Origin: Stieleria neptunia
Lineage (GTDB): Bacteria; Planctomycetota; Planctomycetia; Pirellulales; Pirellulaceae
DNA length: 64,000 bases
Assembly (NCBI RefSeq): GCF_007754155.1
Contig: NZ_CP037423.1
Location: 2,604,001-2,668,000 of the forward strand
Reading direction: 5' to 3'
This document shows, piece by piece, positions 7,930-17,900 of the stretch. A model generated the notes under the pieces. The model did not search any database, had not been told where the DNA came from, and saw only the letters and a list, made by a program, of their open reading frames with translations. The translations under genes and the position numbers were made by a program. Each line of letters starts with the position of its first letter. The stretch's first letter is position 1.

Positions 7930-10857
7930 TCAATCCAGTTCGACCTGAGTCGGATGCATCAAATAACCGATCAGATCGCGGATTTGCTCTTCGGACAGTG
8001 TCGTCAGCAACCCATCGGGCATCGGTGAGAGTGTCGTTTCCTTGACGTTTTCGATCGAATCGATGGGGATGGTTTCCTGGCGGGATTGGGTTTGAATCAC
8101 CATCGTTTTGTCGTTTTGGGAGACCACCAAACCGTTCAAGACGCGTCCGTCATCGGTCAACACGATGGTCATCCGGTGATCTTTGCCGACCACCGCGCTG
8201 GGGTCGAGAATATTTTCCAACAGGTAATCCAAACTGGATCGTTGGGCGCCGGTCAGGTCGGGACCGATCTTCTCTCCGTCACCAAACAGCATGTGGCATT
8301 GCGAGCATGTCTTCTTGAACAACGCACGTCCGGCCGATAGATTCGCGCCCGCCAGAACATCGCCAGAAAGCATTGTCTTCACGGCAGCGATTTTCTCGCG
8401 TCGTTCCGCCGGCGACTCGCGCAAGGCGCCCCAGGACTCGGTCAGTTTCTCACGCAAGCCATCGTCACCGAGCCCCAGGATCTGGCGGGCGTGAAAGGCG
8501 GTGATGTCGCTGCGCGGAATCGGATCTCGATCGGCATCAATGCGATCGAGCAATGCCGCGGCAAAACTCGGGCGGGAAACCAAGATCTCGACCAACCCGG
8601 GGCGGTCATTGACGTGGAACCGCCGATACATCTTGGCCAGTTTTTCGCCGACGGCGGGATCGTCGAACCGCGACAAACCTTGGGCGGCCGTCGCGTTCAA
8701 TTCGCGCTGATCCAGCAACGATTCACAGATCTCGCGCAAGTCGTCCGGCCGCGCACCGATCAAACTCTCTAGCGCCGATTGCCGTGTCTGGAGCGAAACT
8801 TTGGATGACATCGCAAGCTCCCGCAATTCGTCGATTGCTCGGCCGTCACCGAACAGCAGGTTCAACTCGCGAACGGTGTTGGGATTGGCTTTCGCCGCTC
8901 GGCTTTGGACGATGCTTGGCCAGGTCTCTGGCATGGGGACTTTCAGCCAGCCGCGATAGGCTTCCGCCATACCGTCCAGAACGCTCGCCTGCAACGCCGC
9001 CGGCATCTTCAGCGAGGCGGTCAACAACTCGTCGAGTGGCGCGGGCGTTGTTTCGACCCGCGTCGCCAATCCCCGTGTGATCCAACGTAGCGTGTCGGGC
9101 CATCGACAGTTCACCGCGACCCGTGCCAAGGCCGCGGGGTCTTGGTCGACCAGCGGCATCAAACCGAACCAGACCATCATCGGCAAATCACGGTCCTCGG
9201 CGAATCGCGGTTGGGCGACCAGTTCGCTGGCAATCATGGCTCGCTCTCGGACCGGCAAACGCTGCAACGTCGACGCCAAGGTCAGGTGGACCAAACCGGA
9301 AGGGTCCTGCTGCGCAGATCGTTTCAACGCCGCCAGCGTCTCCGGATCGTCGGGATAAGTGGCATCGCGTTGCGGTCCCAAAAACGTGTCCAGCGGCCAG
9401 TGGTCGGTCAGCAGGCGAATCGCCCAGACACGGACGTGTTCGTCGGGATCGTGGAGCAGACTGCGCAACTGCTCGGGCGTCGTTCTGCCCGCTTGGTAAT
9501 CACGCCAAAGCTGGGGCAATTCGCCGTCACCGGCCAAGCAAGCCGGTTTGGTGAAACGGCGAGTCGGTTTGTTGCCGGCGTCATAGCTGATCTTGTAAAC
9601 ACGTCCGCTGGTTCGGTGCACGCCGGTGTGATCGTGGCATTCACCGGTGTCACTCCAGTCGAGCACGTAGACATCGCCGTCGGGGCCGACGCTGATTTCG
9701 ATGCCGCGGAAGAACGGATCTTTGGAAATCAAAAAATCGGGTTCGTGACTGGCCGTGTACCCGGCGCCGTGACGCTTGAGTGTTTCGACGTTTGCCCGCA
9801 AGCCGTGCATGTTCAACGTGAACAACTTGTCGCGGTACTGCTGCGGCCAACGGTCGGATTGATAGATCATCATCCCGATGTGGGCATGACCGCCGCCGAG
9901 ATCATCGGCCGCTCCGTCGCGGCTTTTCGTCCACGAACCCGAGCGATCGTAGTGGTAGTGATCGGCGATCATGTCCATCCGCTCGAACACCAACGGGTTC
10001 GGGCTCTCGCCGAACGACTCGATGAAGTGGGCGCCGGGGATGCTATGCCAGAGGTGGCCGATCACGGTGTTGATAAAAAACAGTTCGCCGTTGGCGTCCC
10101 AGTCCGAACCCCAGGGGTTGACCGTGCCGTGGTTCAGCACCTCGACGGTCTTTCGCTGCGGGTGATAACGCCACATGCCGCCATCGATCGGAATCCGGCG
10201 ATCATCCGGCGTGCCGGGAACCCCCAGGTTTCCGGGACAGGAATGGCCACAGCGTCCGTACAGCCAACCGTCGGGGCCCCAGCGGAGTCCGTTGGCGAAG
10301 TTGTGGTAGTTGCTTTTTGAGACCGTGAAGCCGTCCAAGACCACTTCGGGCGATCCGTCGGGGACATCGTCGCCATCAGCGTCGGGGATAAACAGTAACT
10401 GCGGCGGACACATCAGCCAGACGCCGCCACGACCGAGTTCGACACTGGTCAACATCTGCACGTTGTCGGTGAACACCTTGCGCGATTCCGCGTGCCCGTC
10501 GCCGTCGCGGTCATCCAAAATGATCACCCGATCTCGCAACGACAGATCAAAGTGCTGGGTGCGATCAGAGTAGGTGTAGTTTTCCGCGACCCACATGCGG
10601 CCGTGATCGTCCCAGGCCATCGCGATCGGATTTCGCACCTCCGGTTCGCTGGCGTAAACGGTCGCCCGGAACCCGTCGGGCAGCGTCATCGTTGCGGCGG
10701 CTTCGGCCGCGGGCATCGGGCTGGCGTCGGAGCTTGCCTCGTTGTTGAACACGGTCGGGAAATCATCGGCCTGGCAGCAGCTGAGCCAGCCGACGACAAG
10801 CAGCGAAGCGACGGAGGGGACAAAGTTCGTGGGGGCGAAGGAGCACCGGGGATTCAC
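7930..10857 (-). CDS. PVC-type cytochrome c / membrane-bound dehydrogenase-domain protein
   Basis: A paralogue of the product at 2293-5253 by layout: propeller-like dehydrogenase domain (FRATVYASEPEVRNPIAMAW, DDRDGDGHAESR), HEAT-like middle, and a C-terminal heme domain with CSQCH about 125 residues from the end, followed by GPDLTGAQR. I chose the GTG at 10857 (975 residues) because it puts a signal peptide at the N-terminus (NFVPSVASLLVVGWLSCCQA); the frame is open back to 10935, but that lead (MGSRRAGIVLGRSTRV) does not look exported. The cysteines CC-Q-A also leave open a lipoprotein. Predicted periplasmic electron carrier/oxidoreductase with unknown substrate. Confidence 0.88.
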   Translation of the reverse strand: MNPRCSFAPTNFVPSVASLLVVGWLSCCQADDFPTVFNNEASSDASPMPAAEAAATMTLPDGFRATVYASEPEVRNPIAMAWDDHGRMWVAENYTYSDRTQHFDLSLRDRVIILDDRDGDGHAESRKVFTDNVQMLTSVELGRGGVWLMCPPQLLFIPDADGDDVPDGSPEVVLDGFTVSKSNYHNFANGLRWGPDGWLYGRCGHSCPGNLGVPGTPDDRRIPIDGGMWRYHPQRKTVEVLNHGTVNPWGSDWDANGELFFINTVIGHLWHSIPGAHFIESFGESPNPLVFERMDMIADHYHYDRSGSWTKSRDGAADDLGGGHAHIGMMIYQSDRWPQQYRDKLFTLNMHGLRANVETLKRHGAGYTASHEPDFLISKDPFFRGIEISVGPDGDVYVLDWSDTGECHDHTGVHRTSGRVYKISYDAGNKPTRRFTKPACLAGDGELPQLWRDYQAGRTTPEQLRSLLHDPDEHVRVWAIRLLTDHWPLDTFLGPQRDATYPDDPETLAALKRSAQQDPSGLVHLTLASTLQRLPVRERAMIASELVAQPRFAEDRDLPMMVWFGLMPLVDQDPAALARVAVNCRWPDTLRWITRGLATRVETTPAPLDELLTASLKMPAALQASVLDGMAEAYRGWLKVPMPETWPSIVQSRAAKANPNTVRELNLLFGDGRAIDELRELAMSSKVSLQTRQSALESLIGARPDDLREICESLLDQRELNATAAQGLSRFDDPAVGEKLAKMYRRFHVNDRPGLVEILVSRPSFAAALLDRIDADRDPIPRSDITAFHARQILGLGDDGLREKLTESWGALRESPAERREKIAAVKTMLSGDVLAGANLSAGRALFKKTCSQCHMLFGDGEKIGPDLTGAQRSSLDYLLENILDPSAVVGKDHRMTIVLTDDGRVLNGLVVSQNDKTMVIQTQSRQETIPIDSIENVKETTLSPMPDGLLTTLSEEQIRDLIGYLMHPTQVELD

Positions 10858-10970
10858 GTCGCAGATCTCGATTGAATGACGGAAGGAAACGCGGGTTGAT
10901 CTGCCCAACACTATACCAGCACGACGCGACCCCAATGCATGCTACTTTGCCGCCAAGCGGGGCGTTTTTG

Positions 10971-11125
10971 TTAGCGGTAGGGCGCGAGCCCTCCGGTATG
11001 TCCGGCTGAAACCGGACGGCTTGCGGACTGTCGATTGAGTCGGGATCTGCTGAGTCAATGGTGAGCCGCTGGCCGTCAGGCCTCGGGCAGCGTCGCAGTG
11101 CCCGGCCGCTTACGCGTCGCGGCTC
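10971..11125. repeat. Cluster of REP-like elements in a 350-bp gap
   Basis: The gap 10858-11211 holds no convincing gene. It contains one arm of the AGGGCGCGAGCCCTCCGG family (10971-10997; full palindromes at 46734-46802 and 48047-48119), a small hairpin GTCCGG-CTGAA-ACCGGAC directly after it, and a separate imperfect palindrome running from GTGAGCCGCTGGCCG near 11060 to GCGTCGCGGCTCAC near 11125. Confidence 0.75.
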
Positions 11126-11211
11126 ACAAAATCGACAGCCCGCTTGCGCCGTTCCGCGAACACCTTCAGAGCCAGAGTCGCTGGCGTTGGACGCGCGCCC
11201 GCGCGGCCCCA

Positions 11212-12597
11212 TCATTCTGCCCCGAATCGTTCTGTCATTGCTCCCCCACTTTCCACCGTCCCGACCGGCAGCACCACGGTGAACACGGTGCCTTCGTCGC
11301 TGGTTTGCAAATCGATACTGCCGTCGTGTTGGCGAATGATTTTGTCGCACAAGGCGAGTCCCATCCCGGTGCCTTCGTTGCGGGTCGTGAAATAGGGGTC
11401 AAAGACCTGGCCCTGAATCTCCGCGGGGATGCCGGCTCCGGTGTCGCTGACGGCAATCTTGACATTGCCGTTCTCTCCGGCGATTTCAAACCGCAACGTC
11501 CCGCCCTCGGGCATCGCCGCCAGAGCGTTGATCGCGAGATTTAAAAAGACCTGCTCCAAACGCGTCGAATCGGCTTGGATCATCCCGACCATCTCCGACG
11601 GCAGGTCAGCCACCAGTTTGACGTTCTGGTGTTCGGCTTGGGGACGAAGCAACCGGATCAGTTTTTCGATCAGGAATGTCACGTCGACGGGCGCGCGGCC
11701 GAGCTCGGCGACGGAGGCATAGTTGCGGAATCCATCGAGCACGTCATTGATGCGTCTGACTTCCGTGTTCAAAATGTCTAACAACTCGGCGACTTCTGCA
11801 TCTTCGCTCTCCTGGTCCAAACGTTCGCACAACAGTTGAATGTGCAGCGACAGGGCGCTCAGCGGGTTCTTGATTTCGTGTTGCAAACCGGCCGCGAGCG
11901 ATCCGAGGCCCATGTAGCGCTCCATCCTGCGGAGCCGTTCTTCCATCAGCGTTTTTTCGGTGACGTCGCGAACGTGAATCACCATGCCGATTTGCTCGTC
12001 GTGTCGATTGTGGAGCATCGTGCACCCGGCGCGCAGCGTCGATGGATGACCGTTGCGAAGCACGCAGTAGTCTCGATCGCGAATCGGTTGATGGTAGGTC
12101 GTGATTTCCTCGCAGATCTCGTCCAGCAAGGCGTGCTGCGGATCGATCTCCGACAACCGGGTGCCGACGCCATCACCGTCCAATCCGATCAGCTCTCGAC
12201 TGCTGGGGTTGGTGCTGGTGATGACCGCGTTCTTGTCGGTGGTGATGATGCCGACATCCATGCTGGCAAGGATATCCGCCGACAGCACTCGCACGTCGCG
12301 GAGTGTTCGTTCGCTGCTCAAGTAACCGCGAACGACCAGCGCAAAGGCGATCGCGGTGGCGACGATGTTCAGAACCAGCAGGAAGGACAAGCTGCTTTGA
12401 AGATTCAAATCGCCGGAGAGTTCCTTGGCAACTTGCAGGTCGCTTTCGGGCAAGTGTTGAATCAAACGCGCCACGATCTCCTGTTCACGACGGACGTTGG
12501 ACAGGATCCATGCGGTGACGGAGACGGCGGTCAGACTGAGCAGCGCCAGCCCGAATGCGAATCGGCGAATCCCCCGCCCGTCATGAGAGTCAAACAT
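11212..12597 (-). CDS. Sensor histidine kinase with PAS domain (NtrB-like)
   Basis: 461 residues. Two membrane helices (about 12-31 and 70-90) bracket a short periplasmic loop of about 40 residues. A PAS domain follows (about 105-215, with the PAC end MVIHVRDVTEKTLMEE). The HisKA dimerisation box is GLQHEIKNPLSALSLHIQLL with phosphoacceptor His240, then the HATPase_c domain with N box NLAINALAAMPEGG, G1 DTGAGIP and G2 GTGMGLALC. All catalytic motifs are intact. It resembles NtrB/AtoS-type kinases that pair with sigma-54-dependent response regulators. No response regulator is adjacent, so the partner is unknown; a sigma-54-type promoter is seen at 45054. Confidence 0.92.
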   Translation of the reverse strand: MFDSHDGRGIRRFAFGLALLSLTAVSVTAWILSNVRREQEIVARLIQHLPESDLQVAKELSGDLNLQSSLSFLLVLNIVATAIAFALVVRGYLSSERTLRDVRVLSADILASMDVGIITTDKNAVITSTNPSSRELIGLDGDGVGTRLSEIDPQHALLDEICEEITTYHQPIRDRDYCVLRNGHPSTLRAGCTMLHNRHDEQIGMVIHVRDVTEKTLMEERLRRMERYMGLGSLAAGLQHEIKNPLSALSLHIQLLCERLDQESEDAEVAELLDILNTEVRRINDVLDGFRNYASVAELGRAPVDVTFLIEKLIRLLRPQAEHQNVKLVADLPSEMVGMIQADSTRLEQVFLNLAINALAAMPEGGTLRFEIAGENGNVKIAVSDTGAGIPAEIQGQVFDPYFTTRNEGTGMGLALCDKIIRQHDGSIDLQTSDEGTVFTVVLPVGTVESGGAMTERFGAE

Positions 12598-12669
12598 CGC
12601 GTGTTGCTGTGAGAAGGCTGTCGTTGGAGAAAACTGAAACTGACGAGTTTATCCGCCGTCACACTCTTC

Positions 12670-12750
12670 CATCATGCGTTCTTCGTGGATTTTAGTGGCT
12701 AACCGCTCAGGCCCCAGGTTTTTCGAGGCATTGCTGCGATGTCCGAATGG
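12670..12750. repeat. Inverted repeat left of the IS110 element
   Basis: About 80 bp that match, inverted and imperfectly, 14587-14672. Shared blocks are TTTAGTGGCT (12691-12700), GGTTTTT-GAGG (12718-12728) and CTGCGATGTCCGA-ATGG (12734-12750). Either these are long ends of the mobile element, or they are the two halves of one REP-like palindrome into which the element inserted. Confidence 0.7.
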
Positions 12751-12782
12751 GGAGAGCGAGGACAAACGCTCAGTTCAAACGA

Positions 12783-12975
12783 CCCTCCGCCGACACGGGG
12801 GCCGGCGGAGGGTATGAAGCACCTTCGGCGCATCGCAGACCAGGTGATTCCTTGGCGGGTTGCTCCTCAGCCGCCGCAGGCCACAAGTGACCAAATGATT
12901 CCGAGGAACTGGGTGTGAGGATTATCATGTCGGATACGCGGCGGGTCGTGGAGGCCGTTCTCTACGTGGTGCTTC
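12783..12975 (+). ncRNA. Candidate IS110 bridge RNA (structured 5' leader)
   Basis: The roughly 375 bp before the IS110 transposase have no open frame of note but are strongly structured. A perfect 9-bp stem CCCTCCGCC/GGCGGAGGG (12783-12791 and 12804-12812) is followed by an 8-bp long-range stem GAAGCACC/GGTGCTTC (12816-12823 and 12968-12975) that encloses about 145 nt with further short GC pairings (GGCGG/CCGCC around 12860-12880). IS110-group elements are known to encode a bridge RNA of about 150-200 nt in the left non-coding end, with two loops pairing to donor and target DNA. Size and place fit; exact ends and loops were not worked out. Confidence 0.45.
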
Positions 12976-13125
12976 GTGCCCGCTTCTCAGCCTGGTCCCG
13001 GGAGTTTGCTTGAAAATGACATTGGTGGCTCGCCTCACGGCGTTGACCCCGTTTGAGAGAATAACAGAGCCCTACTCCCGCGCCTGCCGCGTTTTTCCGT
13101 TGAAGTCACCTTTCGGAGTTCCGCC

Positions 13126-14523
13126 ATGGCCAAGAAGAAATCCTCTGGGAAACCTAAGCGTCGATCACGTGGTGGGTTTCCGATTGACAACGCACCCGTT
13201 CCACAATCACTTGACACAATCAACTTGAACGCTGCCGGCATCGATATTGGTTCGACCCAGCACTATGTTGCCGTGCCCTCCGATCGCGACTCATCACACG
13301 TTCGCTGCTTCGGCACCTTTACATCCGATCTGGCGTCGCTCGCAGATTGGTTGGAAGAGTGCGGAATCAAAACGATTGCAATGGAGTCAACAGGGGTCTA
13401 TTGGATTCCAGTTTTCGAGCTTCTCGAAGCCAGGGGGTTTGAAGTGAAGCTTGTTGAGCCTGGCAAGCTGAAGAGCGTTCCTGGCCGAAAAACGGATGTC
13501 TTGGATTGCCAGTGGATCCAGCAGCTTCACACATACGGTTTGCTGGCCGGATCGTTTCGACCGGATTCGGCAATTTGTGTTCTGCGTTCTTACATGCGGC
13601 AACGAGCCATGCTCGTCGCCAACGCGAGCGAGCATATCCAACGGATGCAGAAGGCGATGATGGAAATGAATGTCCAGCTCCATCACGTCATTTCGGACAT
13701 CACCGGCACCACTGGCCTTGCCATTTTGGATGCCATTGTTGCGGGCAGTCGAGACCCTCACCTACTCGCAAAACTTCGCGATCCAAGGTGCAAAAATGAC
13801 GAGTCGACGATCGCGAAAGCTCTGGAAGGCAATTGGCGTGAAGAACATGTATTTGCGTTAAAACAGGCTCTGGAACTGTACCGTTTTTACGGTTCCAAAC
13901 TGTCGGAAGTCGATTCCAAGCTTGAAGAACATTTGGGTACATTTTCCGACCGAAGTGACGGTGAGATTCTGCCGAAGCTGAAGGCTCCTAAAGCTGGAAG
14001 CAATAGCCCCCGGTTCGATATGCGCAATCAGCTCTACCGGGTGCTGGGCGTCGACATGACGACCATTGATGGGATTAGCGGTCAATCCGCAATCACACTG
14101 ATTTCTGAAATCGGTACCGACATGAGTAGGTGGGCAACAGAGAAGCATTTCACTTCTTGGCTTTGCCTATGTCCGGGCAGTAAGAAGACAGGTGGGAAAT
14201 TGCTCAGTGGTAAAACACGTACAAGTGCGAACCGAGCCGCCGCCGCACTTCGAACAGCCGCCGCGTCCCTGGCACGATCAAACTGCGCCTTAGGAGCGTT
14301 CTTTCGCAGGATCCGTTCCCGTCTTGGTTCACCCAAAGCGATCACGGCGACGGCCCACAAGCTCGCGAAAATAGTTTATGGGATGCTGAAGTACGGGAGG
14401 GAATATGTCGATGTCGGCAACGACTATTACGAACAGCAATACAAGAAGCGAGCAATGGAAAACCTGGCGAAACGGGCAGCTGCACTCAACCTGCGAGTGG
14501 TCCCCAATGAACTAGCTGGGTAG
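13126..14523 (+). CDS. IS110 family DEDD transposase
   Basis: 465 residues. The N-terminal RuvC-like DEDD domain (DEDD_Tnp_IS110) carries Asp40 in AAGIDIGSTQHYVAV, Glu87 in AMESTGVYW, and Asp124/Asp127 in RKTDVLDCQW, so the full acidic set is present. The C-terminal Transposase_20 domain has IDGISGQSAITLISEIG and the conserved serine region LCPGSKKTGGKLLSGKTR. Start ATG 13126 has GGAG-like upstream bases (TTTCGGAGTTCCGCC). The basic N-terminal tail (MAKKKSSGKPKRRSRGG) is somewhat longer than in many relatives. The frame is intact, so the copy may be active, recombining DNA under guidance of a bridge RNA. Confidence 0.95.
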   Translation: MAKKKSSGKPKRRSRGGFPIDNAPVPQSLDTINLNAAGIDIGSTQHYVAVPSDRDSSHVRCFGTFTSDLASLADWLEECGIKTIAMESTGVYWIPVFELLEARGFEVKLVEPGKLKSVPGRKTDVLDCQWIQQLHTYGLLAGSFRPDSAICVLRSYMRQRAMLVANASEHIQRMQKAMMEMNVQLHHVISDITGTTGLAILDAIVAGSRDPHLLAKLRDPRCKNDESTIAKALEGNWREEHVFALKQALELYRFYGSKLSEVDSKLEEHLGTFSDRSDGEILPKLKAPKAGSNSPRFDMRNQLYRVLGVDMTTIDGISGQSAITLISEIGTDMSRWATEKHFTSWLCLCPGSKKTGGKLLSGKTRTSANRAAAALRTAAASLARSNCALGAFFRRIRSRLGSPKAITATAHKLAKIVYGMLKYGREYVDVGNDYYEQQYKKRAMENLAKRAAALNLRVVPNELAG

Positions 14524-14586
14524 GAAGTTCCTTGAGAGTAGAGCCCGCCTCCGCTTCACCTGGCTTCGCCATCCTACCGAACAGAA

Positions 14587-14672
14587 CCATCGGACATCGC
14601 AGTCATCCCTCAAAAAACCTTCCCCGAGTATTCGAGAACAGCCACTAAACTCGCGGAAGAACCTCCATCATG
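14587..14672. repeat. Inverted repeat right of the IS110 element
   Basis: Partner of 12670-12750 in inverse orientation: CCATCGGACATCGCAG at 14587-14602 and AGCCACTAAA at 14640-14649. See that entry for the two explanations. Confidence 0.7.
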
Positions 14673-14701
14673 AGATGCGTTTCCGATTGGAAATTTGGTT
14701 G

Positions 14702-14763
14702 CAGATCGATGCGTTGAACTGATCGATGCGTTGAACTGTGCAAATCTTTGCACGTACGTGCAA
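14702..14763. promoter_or_regulatory. Direct repeat and 16-bp palindrome upstream of dabA
   Basis: Within the 470-bp gap before dabA, a 17-bp unit beginning GATCGATGCGTTGAACT occurs twice in tandem from about 14705, followed by a perfect 16-bp palindrome TTGCACGTACGTGCAA (14748-14763). A third partial ATCGATGCGTTGA... lies downstream near 14797. Such clustered dyads are often regulator sites; the regulator is unknown, and a repeat element without regulatory function is also possible. The remainder of the gap up to 14997 shows no gene. Confidence 0.35.
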
Positions 14764-14997
14764 GCCGATGCACCCTGCAAGCTGGGGGCCGGTTGCATCT
14801 CGATGCGTTGACGCAACGCCATGCACCTGCCCGACTTTCAAGCAAGGGGGATGCCATTGCCCGCTGTTGCGTCGCTCCTTCCTGGTTTTTTTCTGATCGG
14901 TGACTGTTACAAATGTCCGTATTTGGGGGGCCGACTGGCATTCGGGGGCTGCGGCCGAGGCGGTCATCATCGGTTTGGTACGAATTGTGCCTAATAG

Positions 14998-17900
14998 ATG
15001 ACGTCAACACGTGATCACAACGCAAGACATGAGGATGTGATCACTTTGCTCGAACCATCCATCGCCACCATGCAAGACGCGACCTCCGCCGTCATCCCTG
15101 CGACCGAAGCCTTCGTTCGGCTCGGCGCCGATCAACACGCCCACTTGCAAGCGGCGATCGAGCACGCGACACACTTCTTGCCTTCCCAGGGCCCCATTTC
15201 GGTCTTCGTTCACCACAACACCTTGCATTCGTTTGAGGGCATGCCCTTTGAACAGGCGGTGATCGAAGGCGGACGGCGTTACGGTTGCCAGCCCTATTGG
15301 CCGGAACAACGCTATCGAAGCGAACTGGCTCGGGGGCGGATCTCAGCCGAGGATCTGCGCCAAGTCTTGATGGATGACCTGGATGAGGAAGCCGATGAAT
15401 TGGTCGCCAGTTTCGGGACGCGCTACACCCTTCGATTGGCCATGCTGCAGATGACGCTGCATTCGGCTCCCGATGCGGAGCTGAAATGGTTGCTGGCCGA
15501 ATCGGATCTGCTGAGCCGGTTTCGCGCCGAGGTTTCGCCACAGCGCGCCGAACAGATGGTGGGAAAGACCCGCAGTTGGGTGATGCGTCATCTGGACCTG
15601 GGCGATGCGGGGACGCGATTGCCCGATGTCGTGGTGGCGGCGGTCGACCGTTGGCGCGGCCAGCCCATTGAATGGTGGTCCGACGCCCAGTGGCAAGCCT
15701 TCACGTTGGAACTACTGTGGCAAATTTCGCGTGACGGTGTCCGATCGGCCGGACTGCCCGAAATCGAACGGCGTGATCCGATTCGGCTTCGAGACTTGTT
15801 GCTGGAGGTTTCCGGGGAAGACATCGACGTCTGCGTCAATGAAGTGCTGATCCGTTTTTGCGGTGCCTTTCTCGACCAGGGCTTTTCCGATTGGGCATTG
15901 CCGGATCGAGAACTCGGATTCGCGCAGGCCTTTGCACGGTTGTATCAGGGATCGCTGGCGGTCACGCCGACGTGGATGAACGGGATCGTCGGTGAATTGA
16001 ACGCGATCCAGGCCGAACCGTTCGATCCGCTCGTCTCGATCCGGCAGTCGCTCGATGCGTTGGGCATCGCCGAGGAAGAGAGCGAGGAGAAAATCGCATC
16101 GACGCTGCTGGCCCTGCGAGGCTGGGCGGGCATGATCTGGCAGATGGAGACAAACGCTCCGTTCCTCCAACACCCGGTTCCCCACGGAACGTTGAACGAA
16201 TACCTGGCGATTCGCTTGATGCTCGAACGCTACGCGATCGCTGAATTCGGCGAACGGCTGTACGGGACACGCGATTATCGAGAGATTCGCCGGATCGCCG
16301 AACGCCGATTGGGTGCCAAACGGGGACCCTCGACCGACGAGCGGACGTACACGATCTTTCAATTGGCCCAGTCGGGCGGTTGGACACCCGAACAACTGGT
16401 CTACATGACGCCCGGGCAATGGGCCTGTCTGATTCGTGAAATCGAAACGTTCGATTCGGTCCAACGGCGCCGCGTCTTGCACGCCGCGTATGAACGACAC
16501 TATCGCAATCAGACGCTCGATGCGATCGCCATCCATTCGGCTCGTCGCCGCCAGAAACGCCGGGACACCCGATCCGGCAAACCCGCCTACGCGGCGATTT
16601 TTTGCATCGATGATCGGGAAGAATCGTTCCGCCGACACCTGGAAGAAGTCGATCCGGAAAGCGTGACCGCCTCGGCCGCCGGATTCTTCGCCGTCGCCAT
16701 GTATTACCAGGGCGTCGACCATGCCCACTACCGAGCGCTCTGCCCGGCGATTCTCACGCCGCAGCACTTCGTCCGCGAAGAACCACTTTTCTCGGCGATG
16801 CACGTCAGCGCAAAACGGGCCCAGCGCCGCCGCCGCATCGGTTGGTTCACGCATCAAGTTCATGCCCATTCGCGGACCATGATCGGTGGTTGGGTGACTG
16901 GGATTTTTGGGGCGTTGGCGACCTTTCCGATGGTGGCACGCATCTTGGCGCCGCGGCTGACGTCAAAGATTCGCGAAACGATGGGGTCCTTCGTCAAACC
17001 GCCCGCGACCGAGTTGCACTTGGAACGGACGGCAGCCGAGCCCGGACCGGAACCCGAATCGCTCGGCTACAGCTTGGACGAGATGGCGGGGATTGTGATC
17101 CGCATCCTGCAAGACATCGGCATGGTCGAAAACTTTCCTCCGATCATCGTCTTCTTCGGCCACGGCAGCGGCAGTCTGAATAATCCCCATGAATCCGCCT
17201 ACAACTGCGGCGCGTGCAGCGGAGGACGCGGTGGCCCGAACGCCCGCGCGTTTGCCATGATGGCCAACGACCCCCGCGTCCGGCGATTGATTGCCCAACG
17301 CGGCGTGGAATTGCCCGATGACGTGCGGTTTGTGGGGGCGTTTCACAACACCTGCAACGATGACGTGGAGTATTACGATCTGGATCTCTTGCCGCGGACG
17401 CATCGTTCGTTGTTTCGCCGCATCGAAAAGAGCGTCAACGAAACACGCGCCCGAAACGCGCACGAACGAGCCCGGCGATTCGAATCCGCTCCGCTGGATC
17501 TGACCGCCGACGAAGCGCTCGAGCACGTCGAGGAACGGGCCGAGGATTTGTCGCAGGCTCGACCGGAATACAACCACGCGACCAACGCCGTCGTCACCGT
17601 CGGACGTCGCGACTGGACCCGTGGTCTGTTCATGGATCGTCGCGTGTTCTTGACCGAATACGATCCGGCGGTGGACGACGAAGACGTCAGCGTGCTGACC
17701 CGCATTCTGCAAGCGGCCATCCCGGTTTGTGCGGGGATCAATTTGGAATACTACTTTTCCACCGTCGATGTCGAAGGCTATGGGTGCGGATCCAAGCTGC
17801 CCCACAACGTCGCGTCGATGATCGGCGTGATGACCGGAGCCGCCAGCGATCTGCGACCGGGATTGTCGCAGCAGATGGTTGAAATCCACGAGCCGATGCG

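Larger units (their letters stand above)
12670..14672 (+). mobile_element. IS110-family insertion sequence with flanking inverted repeats
   Basis: Consists of a long left non-coding end, one DEDD transposase gene (13126-14523) and a short right end, the layout of the IS110 group proper. The outer limits given are those of the ~80-bp inverted repeats, which IS110-group elements normally lack; the true element may be only about 12755-14585. No target duplication is expected for this family and none was found. Confidence 0.65.

Noticed and set aside
12598..13125. Protein-coding gene upstream of the IS110 transposase
   Set aside because: Only short frames; the paired stems and position fit a non-coding element end.
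15712..16869. Antisense frame of 385 codons in dabA
   Set aside because: Lies wholly inside a well supported gene and shows no domain.
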